In this document: in pieces, positions 20,156 to 30,806 of the stretch
How the letters are laid out: the number at the start of each line of letters is the position of its first letter
Position numbering within the stretch: position 1 is the stretch's first letter
Assembly: GCA_938743325.2 (NCBI GenBank)
Contig: OW568881.1
Location: 620,001-684,000 of the forward strand
From: Pycnococcus provasolii
Taxonomy: Eukaryota; Chlorophyta; Pseudoscourfieldiophyceae; Pseudoscourfieldiales; Pycnococcaceae
Length of the DNA stretch: 64,000 nt
Direction: 5' to 3'
Notes under the pieces: generated by a model
What the model was told of the DNA's origin: nothing
Seen by the model: only the letters and a program-made list of their open reading frames with translations
Databases searched by the model: none
Position numbers and translations under genes: made by a program

Positions 20156-20858
20156 TTGAATCTGAATGGCATGTGTATGGTTGTATTTATAACAAAGTCT
20201 ATCTTGTAACGTAACACTTGTTGTGGCTCACAGGACGTACCCTCAGTCACCACGTGCCCTTTTTCGTCGTCGGCGGTAAGAATAGTGGCGTATGACGACG
20301 ACGACAACAGCTCGGATGACGACCGAGCTGTTTGTTACACTATCTATTGCCATGTTGCCACCGTTCAAGTACATACAGTAATAAGAACGATAAGTAGTTT
20401 CTGTACCACCGTTGCTGGAAGATGGAAAGTGCTGGAGCAAGGCGGACGAATGAGACGAATAATGCGCGTGCCTTACCCTTCAACGCGCTTGCCTGGCATG
20501 GGAAGGAGGATGGGAATCATGGGGTGGTAAAAACTTCACCAGGGACGTGTACCTTTAAGTAGTTCTAAAAGGTGCTCTTTAAAGTTTACGGAGGATTTTG
20601 CTAATTTTTTTTAAAATTGGATGGCCTTGTTGTGTAGTGGTATGAACTAAAAAGTAGGTGGTAAGGGGTGGTATGAATTGTCCTTTTCTGTCCTTTTTTA
20701 TGTACACGTGCGCCCCTTTTTTTGGCTTGCTCTTCTCTTTCTTTCTGCCCAAAGAACCTCCTCCCCCCCCCCCCCTTTGCCCGTCGGCCTGTCCACGTGT
20801 GTGTTGCCACCTGTTGGACGCCTCATTTATTGACGCCGCACTTATTTGTCCTTTTGTC
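20156..20858. other. Intergenic with a 10-bp-stem hairpin
   Basis: No gene. A perfect hairpin aacagctcgg / ccgagctgtt with a 7-base loop lies at 20306-20332. A C-tract is found near 20765. The longer frame into the carrier gene (from 20658) is judged to be leader. Confidence 0.5.
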
Positions 20859-21827
20859 ATGTCATCCTCGGCGTCGGACGACAGCTCACCTTCGTCTTCC
20901 TCCTCGTCTTCGTCTTCGTCTTTGTTGTACTCGTCTTTGATAACGCGCGCGTTCGCCGTCGACCTCACGGCCGGATGGCTCGCAGGAGCCGCCTCCGTCG
21001 CTGTCACGCAGCCGCTCGATACCGCGCTCGTTAGACTGCAGGCGTCTAACGCACGCACGACGTCGTCCGTCGTCAAACTCGCGAGCAGAACGCCATGGGC
21101 GGGGTCCGTGCCCATGGTCGCGCTCGTGCCCGTGCAGAACGCTATGCTCTTCGCGGGATACGGCGTCGGGGCGAGGATGGTCGACAGAGACGCGGGAGAC
21201 GATAGCACCGCGGCGCTCGCCATATTAACGGGAGGGTGCGTGGGAGGCGTGGCGCAGAGCTTCGCCGCGAGTCCTGCAGAACTGGTCAAGGTGCGTATGC
21301 AGCTTGGAGCTGGGGTAGGTGCGCCGGGCAACCTCAACCTGAACGTCAACGCCGCCGCCGCCGCCGCCGCTACCGCCGCGCCAGCCGCGCGTGTCAGCAT
21401 CGTGCCAACTGCGGCACTTCAAGGTGCGATGCGAAACCCGTTCAAGGGACTAGGTGCGACCGTGCTCCGCGACGGCTTGCCGCATGGCGTGTGGTTCCTC
21501 AGCTACGACGTCGCGAAGAAACGGCTTAAGGAGGGCGGCGCGTCCGACGACGCGTCGGCTTGCATCGGCGGAGGAATTGCCGCCGCCGTCGCGTGGATCG
21601 TCGGCTATCCCGCGGACGTCATCAAAACGCGCGTGCAGATCGCGCGGCCAGCCGGAACACCGAGCGTCGGCGTCATTGCCGCGGCACGCGAGCTTCTCGC
21701 GGAGGCGAACGGGAACGTTGCCGCGGCGTTCTACCGCGGCCTGGGCCTAAAGCTCAGCCGCGCCGTGCCCGCAAGCTTCGTGGGATTTGGGGTGTACGAG
21801 TGGGCGCGCGCAAAGCTCGAGTCGTGA
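20859..21827 (+). CDS. Mitochondrial carrier family (SLC25) protein
   Basis: 322 residues from MSSSASDDSS, after which a Ser tract precedes the carrier fold. The three carrier signatures are visible: QPLDTALVRLQ, SPAELVKVRMQ and YPADVIKTRVQ, one per repeat, with GLGATVLRDGLPHGVWFLSYD and FYRGLGLKLSRAVPASFVGF between or after them. The pattern fits the basic-amino-acid/carnitine-acylcarnitine branch loosely. Next to a nitrogen-scavenging cluster an arginine or ornithine carrier would make sense, but that is a guess. Converges with the next gene (66 bases between stops). Confidence 0.85.
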   Translation: MSSSASDDSSPSSSSSSSSSSLLYSSLITRAFAVDLTAGWLAGAASVAVTQPLDTALVRLQASNARTTSSVVKLASRTPWAGSVPMVALVPVQNAMLFAGYGVGARMVDRDAGDDSTAALAILTGGCVGGVAQSFAASPAELVKVRMQLGAGVGAPGNLNLNVNAAAAAAATAAPAARVSIVPTAALQGAMRNPFKGLGATVLRDGLPHGVWFLSYDVAKKRLKEGGASDDASACIGGGIAAAVAWIVGYPADVIKTRVQIARPAGTPSVGVIAAARELLAEANGNVAAAFYRGLGLKLSRAVPASFVGFGVYEWARAKLES

Positions 21828-21892
21828 GCATCGCTGGCGAATGACATGGAACGTAATTACAAGAACAGAAATCATTTATCTCGTTTCAGGTC

Positions 21893-22555
21893 TCACGACC
21901 TTCGGAAGCTTCCAGCGCGCACGAGCACGCGCGCCTTTGCCAGGAAGGATGGGAGGAGATGCGTCGCCTGCCGCACGACGTCGGAGTCCTGGAGCATGGC
22001 TGGCGACGCGGGCGGCGCGAGCGCGCAGCTGAGTCGACCTCGCGAGAGCAGAACGGCTATGCCCGCGGCGTGGCACATGACGGCTGGCGCGACGTCTACT
22101 CCCGTCGCCGCGTCCCAAAGCACCCACGTTCCTCGCCATACCGCGACGCAGGCTAGCGCGTACGCGTACATGAGCCCGTGCCTCATGTGTGCGGGCATGG
22201 TCCACCCTCGTGCCGCGGCTGTGCACGCGGCGGAACCTGCCGCTCTCTGCACCGCCGCGAACAGGCCCACACCCGCGGCGAGCGTCGCCGACCCGCTCTT
22301 CAGCGCGTCTCCCGGAAAGACCTTGTCGTCCATGATGTACCACGCGCCTCTCCAGAAGGATGCGCACGCCATGCCGCACGCAATCTGCGTGGGCAGGTCT
22401 CCGACGGCGATGGGAACGTACACGTTCCCGCCAAAGGGTGCGGAGGTTCCCGCCGCAGCGGTGGACTGCGCCTTCTTTTCCAAGGCTGAGGCTGCGAACG
22501 ACCTGCCACACCTGAAGAGTGCAGGCACTCTTGAGGTAGAGCCACTGTTAAACAT
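21893..22555 (-). CDS. Predicted membrane protein with a repeated WRGxW motif
   Basis: 220 residues from the ATG at 22555; a start at 22624 would add 23 residues with basic, presequence-like character. Two related halves carry FWRGAWYIMDD and VWRGTWVLWD, each followed by a hydrophobic stretch, which suggests an internal duplication of a small membrane unit with about four to six spans. WRG motifs recall the animal Fuseless family, but the match is too thin to assign. Base composition and codon use match its neighbours. Function unknown; nothing links it to nickel or urea transport except position. Confidence 0.65.
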   Translation of the reverse strand: MFNSGSTSRVPALFRCGRSFAASALEKKAQSTAAAGTSAPFGGNVYVPIAVGDLPTQIACGMACASFWRGAWYIMDDKVFPGDALKSGSATLAAGVGLFAAVQRAAGSAACTAAARGWTMPAHMRHGLMYAYALACVAVWRGTWVLWDAATGVDVAPAVMCHAAGIAVLLSRGRLSCALAPPASPAMLQDSDVVRQATHLLPSFLAKARVLVRAGSFRRS

Positions 22556-22918
22556 GGATGCGGCCTCGAAGGCTGCTCTTGAGGTTGTTGTTAAGGTGCT
22601 TGTGCGTGTGCGCGCGACGTACATGGCAACTTACTGTACGTGAGAAGGAAGTGTACAAGGACCGAGACGAGGGAAGCAATCTCGGCCGCAGAAAAAAAAG
22701 GAAAGGGCTTAGGACTCGAGGTAACCCTAACCCTACTTTTCGGGTTTTTTCCCGGTTCTGAGGAACGGCCATTCTTTCCTCCAAGCCATGGCGTTCCCCA
22801 TGTTCGTCGTCGTGGTTTCTTCAAAGCAGTACAGGCCGTAGTGTATTTTATTCTTCACCTCTGGACAAATAAATGAAAACTTAGTTCGTCTTGTTTCTTT
22901 CTGTTTCGTCGGATCTTC

Positions 22919-25900
22919 ATGATAAGTCGCCGACAGCATCAGCATCGTCGTCGTCGGCGGCGGCGTCGGAGTAGTACGCTCACTCTTCTGGCTCATTCTT
23001 GGGCCTGGTTGATCATGTTAATGTTCTGCGCTCCTTCAGCATCAGGCCTGTCGTACCCGTTCCGGGAAGAGAGCCACTGGACGACGTGGGTGCAAACGCA
23101 GCTGGACAAGGCGGCCCAGGCGACGGACATGCAAGCGTGGGAGTGCTCGGCTGTGCCGCTCGCGCACGTTGTCACCGTCGCTGGAACGGGGCACGAGGGG
23201 TACCACAACGGCGAAGCGCACGACGCGAGGTTCGCCAAGCCAGCGGACGCGGCGTACGACGCCAGAAACGGATTCGTGTACGTCGCCGACGCGGCCAACC
23301 ACCGCGTGCGTGCCATCTCGCCCAGCGGGGTCGTCACCACGCTCGCAGGCACAGGCGAAACCGGAAGTGACGATGGACAGGCGCCTTTTGCAACGTTTAG
23401 CGCGCCAACCGGCGTCGCGGTGCTCGCGGACGGTTCGCTCGTCGTCGTCGACAGGGGCAATCACAAGCTGCGCGTCGTCAAAGTCGACAGCCAGGACGCC
23501 GCCGTCGTTTCGACGCTAGCGGGCGTCGGCATCGCCGGGTACTCAGACGGACATCCCACGGAGCGCGCGCAGTTCGACCAGCCCACCGCAGTGGCATACG
23601 ACGCGGCGAGCGACACGCTGTACATTACAGACACGAACAGCCACCTCGTGCGAAAGGTGGCAAGTGCCGAGAAGGGGCGCGACGTGTCGACGCTCGCGGG
23701 AGTCACGAACGTGCGTCAGACGACGTGCTGCTTCCCCGGATTCGTGGACGGCGCATTCAAAGACGCGCGATTCGATGAGCCTACAAACATCCACCTTGAC
23801 GACGGCGGCGGCGCCCTGTACGTGACCGATGTGCGCAATCGCGCCGTGCGTGTACTGCATCTTTCTAGCCAACGGGTGACATCGTTCATGCTCGACGCGC
23901 CTCTCAGCCCTCCTTCGAGGCTGATCGTGCCTCACGACGTCATACCCTTCGGAACGCCGGTGTCGCACCTCGTCGTGGCTGACGTCGCGGGTAGAAGGCT
24001 GTGGAATGCCAGCGTAGCCACGGCGGTACCGAGTACAGTGCACGCGTATGTGCAGGTGCTCACGGCACACTCTATCGCTGGCTCGTGGGAAGCGGAAGCG
24101 TCGCACCGCGACGGCACAGGAGACGAGGCGGCATTTCGCAACCCTTCGCGCCTTGTGCGCCTTCCTGACGCGGATGCGCTCAGCTTCGCCAAGGCGGCTG
24201 TCGTTGACGCGGATCCAAGTGCACTGCAATGGCGACTTCTTGTGCTGGACGACGCGTCGCATGCCATTCGCATGGTGTACGCGGCAAATCGGCCGAGTCT
24301 TCTCCGCCTGACTGTCGAGGGCCAGGGGACATTTGACGGCGCGGCGGATGGCGACGGCGTCTTCTACAAGTCCACGTCGACGCGTCATCTCGACCTCGAC
24401 GAGACGGGATTCTACTCGCTGGACGGCCCGCCTCTGAACACGAGCGACTCCTTTCACGGGCACATTCGATATCACAAGGAAAGCCACTCGGTAACATTCT
24501 GCGCGATGCCTGCGACGTCGTACTTCCTTACCCTCGCGGGACCAATTGTGGCCAGCCTTGTGGGAGTCGACGACGGGCACACGTATTTGCTCTGGAGTGG
24601 CCGCACGAGATGGGATCGCCGCGATTTCGCTTTCATGCTGCGTGGACCGGGATGCACAAGTGCCGCCGCGGCCAATTACAATCCGCACGCCACGTCGGAC
24701 GACGGGAGCTGCATTCACCCCACCACGCTGCGACTGCTGGTGCGGCAAAGAGGATTGCACTGCGCTTATTCCGTCGACGGTCCAGACTTGTTCCTCTCCG
24801 ACGAGATGTCTTCGCTCGCCGACCACGTGGATCCTGCCTCGGGTATCCGCCTGCTCAATCTCGACGGGACAACCACGCAGTATTGATTTTTTCTTTCTCC
24901 CTTTCTAACCCATCTGCGACTCAACCAGCAACACGCATGCTAACCTAACCTCACACACAATTTAATAAAACAGACACTTCGACGATATCCACGACTACGT
25001 GCTACCTCTGTTTCCCGCCGCTCGATACGCATTCACCTTTGTCGGCACATGCGAGGCTCGTCTGGAGATGGCAGACGGCTCGACTGCCCCCGGCGGGCGT
25101 GGTAAGGTGTTCTGGGATGTCAACGCCGATGGCAGCGCAGCGGTCGACGATCGAACGCACAAGGTCTTCCGAACACCTGGCCCGGGATGCACCGACAGGC
25201 AGTCTGAAAATTTTGATCCTGCCGCCACATCAGATGACGGTAGCTGTCAAGACAAAACTGTCATTGTCGTGTCGCTCACCGCACGCAATTGGACTGACCA
25301 CCGCAACGCAGCGCCGTCGGCATGGTATGGCCTCGGCGCATTCGTAGTGGCTCAAAGCATCGCTGATGGCGCCCTATACGTTGCCTCGCCTGTGCGAATC
25401 AAATCCACGGAAACGGCGACGAAGCTCGCGCTCAGACTTCTACCCGGCAGCTATGAGCTTCAGTACTACGGCAATCTTACCGGAAATCTTCGCATTGGTG
25501 AGGGTGCGGCGGAGAAGCGTGTTGATATTACGCCATCGCTTGACGGAGTTCTACCCGCGGAGGCTATGCGCTCCGTGCATTTCGAAGTGGCGGGCCGATA
25601 CGACGCGCCGACGAATGTCGGCAGCGAGGGTGGCACTGTGGGCGCACCAGGCCCACAACGAGCATCTATTGAAGTGCCTCCCGGTTCTATGCACGTTTCC
25701 GATGACGGAAATGTGCAATTTCGTATTTCACTCTGGAACGACACCACGGCAGATGCACGTGTCGCCAGACAGCGTCTGCGACGCCTTCATATCACGCCAC
25801 ACAGCGCCCTCTTCAGCTTCGCACCTCACCACTTTGCATTTGCCGAGCCTGTGCTTCTGAAGGTACCTTACGATGCGAGTTACGGGCGAGTATCAACGGG

Positions 25901-28508
25901 GAAGGACTTTGTTTTCATGCGTGCATCGAATCCAACTCTTCAGGATCTGCAGGCGATTCCGGGGGGAGTATTCGCTGAAAGCAGTGGAATAGCATATTTG
26001 ATGACAGATCGGCTCGGAATTTTCTTCGTTGCCGCGAAGCCTGAACTTTGGGCTGCCGAGTTCGCTTTCGATGCCAGTAGCATCGACGGCTCTATGCATA
26101 CCATGAGCCTGCGCGTGATTGGTTCGAGCCTGGCCTCGTTTGACAACGCGTACTGTGCTTTTGGCAACGCCTTTTCTCGAGCAACCTTCCGCGACGACCT
26201 TGCACAGGGTGGGCACGTAAGCTGCGAAATGCCGGCGGGTCAAGCTGGCTTTGTGGAGCTTAGTTTGGTGAACACGGATCTCCTCATGCTGAGCGTGGGT
26301 TCCAACCCAGCGTCGCGTGCACCATCCGCCGCAGAGCAAATCTTAATTGAATTTGCGTCACCCATTGTGCTCGCCGACGTGAATCCACGCGAGGTGTACG
26401 CAACGGGAGGTGCGATCATTGACATTCAAGGCCGCCACTTGCACGCGTCCCGCAATGTGGGAGGAGGAGCGAATGTGGCGTGTCGCTTTGACGGACTGGG
26501 CTCTTCGACGTTGTATCTACTGAGCTCCACCGTGGGTCGGTGCGTTGTGCCCGCGGCGGACGCAGGGCTCTCTACCAACGAACGAATGGCACGTTTGCGA
26601 TTGGTCAAGCCATATGCACCTTCATCTCTGACAAGCGCGGCACTGCTTCTCCTCGACGCGTCGAGTCCCACAACGACGTCCTCGAATGTGACCGGTATGG
26701 CTGATGGTGGTCGTATCGTGCGCATCTCATACGAACATGGGTTAGCACCGCATGCCCCGCGCTGTCAGTTTGGGCCTATCTCTGTTGAGGTTACTCCCGA
26801 GGGACTTACAGAAGAGCCCGCGGCATTCACATGCAGAAGCCCCGCACTTGCCATCACAAGCATCGCGGTGCCCATTTTGCTTACGAGTGCCAACGGTGAG
26901 GCTGCGTCGGTAGTTGGCACATTCGTTCCAATCCAAACAGGCAGACAAGGTGTGCACGTTGAGCTTACGCGAGACGATGGCGTGGCTTCCGTTGCGCTTT
27001 CATTTGCTCCCTTCATGCCACAAGGCTGGAGTACACTCAAGGATCTGCGTCTGAGTAGCGAGCTATTTGTGGCTGGACGCACCGAACATGCAGCCATTGT
27101 CGGATTTGCAGGAGTGCACACGACAGCGGCGCTAACAGGTGCCGTGCATGTGCGCTTCACGTTCGTGGATGACGACGTGCAAACGCTGCTATCTCGCGAT
27201 GATGCGCTACTGGAAATGCCACAAGTATTCGGCGGATATCCCGCCACTTTGCCGAGCGATGGCATTGTCTACATTTGGGGGAGCAATTTGCATGCTATTC
27301 GTGAATGTACAATGCGAGGCGCGCGGCGTAAGACGAACGTGGGGACAGTGATTTCTATGTCGTCGTCACTGTCCGCGTGCGAGCTAAGGGGTGACGGCGA
27401 TGACGGCGGTGTGGTATCCATTGGTGTGGGTGATGAGCTGACTGTTCGCGTGGTGACGAACAGCTTTGCCGCGTCGCTTCTGCCAGGCATGTCGCAGCAA
27501 TCATGGGCCACGCACGGCGGAGAAGTAGTTCATGCGACGCTGACGAGAGCCGTTGCGGTTTTGGAGGATTTGCCCTTTTTGAGCTTTGGCTCCGTGTCTG
27601 TGATAGGAATGTTCTCATCCGCGCAGGACTCGCTTATCATGCACACGCCTGCACGTGCACCAGGGTGGGCCATGGTTCATTCTTCGCAGACTCTTGATGG
27701 TGTCGTTGGAACGCCCGTGCTAAGATTCATTGAAGGTGCAAGTGTTGCGCCACGCCTTCTCACGTCACAAGCCGTGCCGGGCCAGTTGCCCGAGGGCATG
27801 CTTCGTGTTGCCATACGTTCCACAAGTTTTCCTACTAGAGCAATGCTGGCGCACCATTTTGCGGTGAACATTCCGCCCATGAAAGGAGGAGATGGTGACA
27901 ATGCGCCCGACATCATCTTCGCCGTGCCTGCACCGCACCTTTCTGTCGGTTTTGCCACAATTGCCATGCATCAGGCTCAGGATGATCAGCTGCTATACGT
28001 GCCCGCGCCTGTGCTGCACAACGTGCTTCCCTCTGGCGTTCCAAGGGCATTCTCGGTGGCGATGCACGTCGTCGGGTCCAATCTTTACGATGGATCAGGG
28101 TGCATCTTTGAGGGTGTAGTTGGGAAGCCGAGTCCGTCTCGTTTCGTCTCGAGTGCTCTCGTAACTTGCGATAGCCCGAGCCTGGAGCCTAGCTTGAATG
28201 AATTTTCCTACTCCATCACCTTCGGTTTGGGAGATGCGGCAAGCAGTAGCAGTAGCAAGCTCGTGCTTTATACATTTCAGGATGTCGGCAACGCTTTGGC
28301 CGACGTTCCCGCGGCTGTGCCGGCACTTGACACGAACACGATTCTGCCCTTCCGCGACGAGGGATACGTGTCCGACGTGCAGAACCATGGTGGGTTGACG
28401 TGCCACTTCGGAACGCGCCTTGTTCGCGCGAACGCGTTGAATGGTACACACATGATATGTCCAGTTCCTCTGCACCACGAAGCACCATTTCGGGTTAGTG
28501 TTTTCTGA
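22919..28508 (+). CDS. Large secreted NHL-repeat / TIG-domain protein (two exons)
   Basis: Exons 22919-24879 and 24974-28508 give about 1831 residues. The N-terminus has an Arg-rich start and a hydrophobic signal segment (LLAHSWAWLIMLMFC). Next come about four NHL repeats (VVTVAGTGHEGYHNG, VVTTLAGTGETGSDDG, VSTLAGVGIAGYSDG and a fourth near residue 260) forming a probable propeller. Two lectin-like or beta units follow, each closed by the motif GCT...NYNPHATSDDGSC / GCTDRQSENFDPAATSDDGSC. The long C-terminal part has at least three TIG/IPT folds (SPIVLADVNPREVYATGG, PQVFGGYPATLPSDG, PAPVLHNVLPSGVPRA). No membrane anchor was seen at the end. Probably an extracellular or wall protein. Joining the two frames is inferred from the intron and the matching repeat on both sides. 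Confidence 0.8.
24880..24973 (+). other. Probable 94-bp intron in the NHL/TIG gene
   Basis: Donor CA|GTATTG and acceptor AAACAG|ACAC, phase 2, joining to CAA-CAC-TTC. The intron holds gctaacctaacc, a branch-like motif. Without splicing the frame stops at 24884-24886, and the next frame would lack a normal ATG. Confidence 0.75.
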
Positions 28509-28654
28509 AGCGTGGGCGGTTGATCATGCCATTGTACTCTTTGTACATTAGACTATGTAATAATACTGTATAGTACCTGTTGTAACAACACACATGTAAA
28601 CTGAACTTCGTTTTTTTTTAAAAAGCACAGTCTATGATTAGAGCCCCAGCGCCA

Positions 28655-28752
28655 CGTATTTTGCAAACGCGCTGCTGAATGGTGCCATTGAATGGGTCGG
28701 ATGGCAAACATCGCATGGTGTAAATCACGTTCCATTACTGAATGGGCAATCT
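28655..28752 (-). repeat. 3'-flank repeat element, copy 2
   Basis: On the minus strand gattgcccattcagtaatgg, then accattcagcagcgcgtttgc. It begins within a few bases of the TAA stop of the GT29 gene at 28757 and runs in the same direction. Confidence 0.7.
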
Positions 28753-28756
28753 TACT

Positions 28757-29878
28757 TTAGCAGTGAATGCCGCTCGTGCAGTCGCCTCGTTCCAGCAGAC
28801 GCTCGTTAATCAGAACGTTCGTTCGCAATGGATTGTGCCACCGCACGATGCCGAATAGTGCGCCGAGCCGTGTACCCCAGACGCGGCTTGCGAGCACGCG
28901 CAGCAGCGTACGTTCCGCCTCGGCGTTATGCCGCTGGTCCCACCCTTGGAAGTGCGGATCCTTGAAGTACTCGAGATCTTGAAGATTTTGCTTCGCGATG
29001 GTTCCCGCTCCGATGCCGTACACATCCACGAAGTTGCATTCCGTGAGTGCAAGCACGAGGCAGTACAGTCCCGTCGTCGGCACGCCCTCCTCCTCGCCCA
29101 CGCCCGCCTGCATGGTCATCAGCAGTTCCTCCGTGAGTCGCTGCACCGTGGCGTCCATATTCAAGGCGCGCTCGTTATCTGAACGTCGCACGCAAAGTCC
29201 ACCCGGGCTGCTTTCTATGCACGGCTTGTCGTTGGCGACACCCTGGCTGACGTCCTGCCCAGCGACGTCACCGACGACAAGAACTCGCTGCGGCAATTCA
29301 CCCGTGTCGGTGATTAGTTTTGGATTTTCCTTGAGAGCTTGTCTTAACTTTTTCGGGTTGAGGCACTGCGTGTGTGTTGTGCTTCCGACGTCTGCGGCAT
29401 AAGCCTTGAGCGGAGCAAAGTTCATGCGGTAGACGTGTTTCGAGCTGTCAATTTTCGGTCCCAGGTTTGCTGAGCGCATGGATGAGTCGTTGCCGACTAC
29501 GCTGCAGTTTGGGCGTAGGTTTCTTTCTTGGTTGGCTTGAATGTTGCTGAGAAGAGCTTGTATCTGTTGTTCCGTGAGCTGCCTCGGCTCCGTTTCGTGT
29601 GAGCGCTGTTGCTGTTGTTTGTAAATGTTCGTTTGCTGTGTCTCCGTCGCCGTCGGCGTACCTCGCCGCCGCAGTCTTTGTCTGAGCGCGTCGAGCGCAT
29701 TGCCAGGCTTTTGTGCGTTGTAGTTAGCGTCCGTTGAGGGTGCTGAGAGGGAGATGCTAACTCCATAGGACGTCCCCAGGAGGAGCAGGAGGGGGACGGT
29801 GAGTACAAGCACCATGAGCAGGCGAAGAAAGGTAACCACACGGCCTTTCGCATTGATATTGTTGCGAGACGCTGACAT
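28757..29878 (-). CDS. Sialyltransferase-like protein (GT29 family), copy A
   Basis: 373 residues, type II Golgi topology: short basic tail, span RLLMVLVLTVPLLLLLGTSY, Gln-rich stem. Sialylmotif L is seen in NCSVVGNDSSMRSANLGPKID and YRMNFAPLKAYAADVGSTT. Motif S is seen in PTTGLYCLVLALTECNFVDV, followed by YGIG. The motif VS His/Glu pair is in HNAEAERTLLRVL. In plants and algae this family often transfers sugars other than sialic acid (for example Kdo-like), so the donor is open. The 3' end carries one of the repeated flank elements. Confidence 0.85.
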   Translation of the reverse strand: MSASRNNINAKGRVVTFLRLLMVLVLTVPLLLLLGTSYGVSISLSAPSTDANYNAQKPGNALDALRQRLRRRGTPTATETQQTNIYKQQQQRSHETEPRQLTEQQIQALLSNIQANQERNLRPNCSVVGNDSSMRSANLGPKIDSSKHVYRMNFAPLKAYAADVGSTTHTQCLNPKKLRQALKENPKLITDTGELPQRVLVVGDVAGQDVSQGVANDKPCIESSPGGLCVRRSDNERALNMDATVQRLTEELLMTMQAGVGEEEGVPTTGLYCLVLALTECNFVDVYGIGAGTIAKQNLQDLEYFKDPHFQGWDQRHNAEAERTLLRVLASRVWGTRLGALFGIVRWHNPLRTNVLINERLLERGDCTSGIHC

Positions 29879-30200
29879 GAACGGCGACTGCTATTAAGAT
29901 GGTGGTGACCAGTGACCGGTGACCAGTGCGAGTTAGACGAGTTAGACGGACATGAAGGAAGAAAGCTTGGGACGCACACGTGGACTTGGACTTTTCCTAA
30001 CCTTAACCTTAAGGGAGACAACAACAGAGGGCCCAGGCACCCCCTGGAGGTGGGGGGGAATCCTACATACTCGGAGGAAGTGGTTACCATATACCATGTA
30101 TAAAGCATGACATCACGTGTTTACGTCACGTTACTTGACTTGACTGCGGAAGGAAGGCAATGGGTCAATGGGAAGGGTTCAGGGGCCCCTGCTCGTTCCC
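29879..30200. other. Intergenic upstream of GT29 copy A
   Basis: No gene seen. Contains cctaaccttaaccttaaggg near 29997-30013. Confidence 0.5.
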
Positions 30201-30239
30201 ATCAGCTGTGCACTATCTTATAGGTAGTGCACAGCTGAT
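30201..30239. repeat. Perfect 15-bp-stem hairpin
   Basis: atcagctgtgcacta (30201-30215) and tagtgcacagctgat (30225-30239) are exact reverse complements around a 9-base loop. It sits immediately before the 13-bp minisatellite. Confidence 0.9.
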
Positions 30240-30270
30240 CCCTCATCAGGAGGGTGGTCGTGCAAGGGTG

Positions 30271-30487
30271 ATGCAAGGTGGGGATGCAAGGTGGGGATGC
30301 AAGGTGGGGATGCAAGGTGGGGATGCAAGGTGGGGATGCAAGGTGGGGATGCAAGGTGGGGATGCAAGGTGGGGATGCAAGGTGGGGATGCAAGGTGGGG
30401 ATGCAAGGTGGGGATGCAAGGTGGGCATGCAAGGTGGGGATGCAAGGTGGGGATGCAAGGTGGGGATGCAAGGTGGTCATGCAAGGC
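30271..30487. repeat. 13-bp minisatellite (atgcaaggtgggg), 16 full units
   Basis: Units begin every 13 bases from 30271 to 30466, with a truncated unit at 30479; two units differ (gggc, ggtc). The strand is G-rich. Because 13 is not divisible by 3, all frames stay open and give meaningless repeat ORFs. Confidence 0.95.
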
Positions 30488-30629
30488 CAGTGCTTGTCTT
30501 TGCCCACCCTAGGGGTAAACAGAACTATTATGCGAGGGGCAACGTCTGAACGTCGTCGTCGTCGTGAGGCCAGGTGTGTGTGTGCGGGCAGAGGAGGCCA
30601 GGTGGGGATAGACTAAGGTTACCTTTATC

Positions 30630-30678
30630 GGAACCCGAACCCTAACCCTAACCCTAACCCTAACCGGAACCCTAACCG
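30630..30678. repeat. Interstitial telomere-like repeats (CCCTAA)n
   Basis: gaaccctaaccctaacccta continues for about four perfect CCCTAA units and two variants (ccggaaccctaaccg). About 130 bases before the ALG11 start. Confidence 0.9.
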
Positions 30679-30806
30679 TTTCCCTGGTGGGACCCCCCTG
30701 GTTCTTCTTTGAGGTTTTTTCGTTTCCGTTCCCGGTGTGTTTGGTTGGGTTTTGGGTTTGGGATCGCAGCTATCAAATCAACTATCCGTCTGCGCCGTCT
30801 TTTATC

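Noticed and set aside
24999-28508. Separate gene starting here
   Set aside because: The frame starts at GTG, not ATG, and is joined in frame to the previous exon by a good GT-AG intron; the same GCT-DDGSC module lies on both sides.
30271-30487. CRISPR-like array
   Set aside because: Units are 13 bp, directly joined without spacers, in a eukaryotic genome.
30160-30616. Overlapping repeat ORFs on both strands over the minisatellite
   Set aside because: A 13-bp repeat keeps all frames open; no start or family support.
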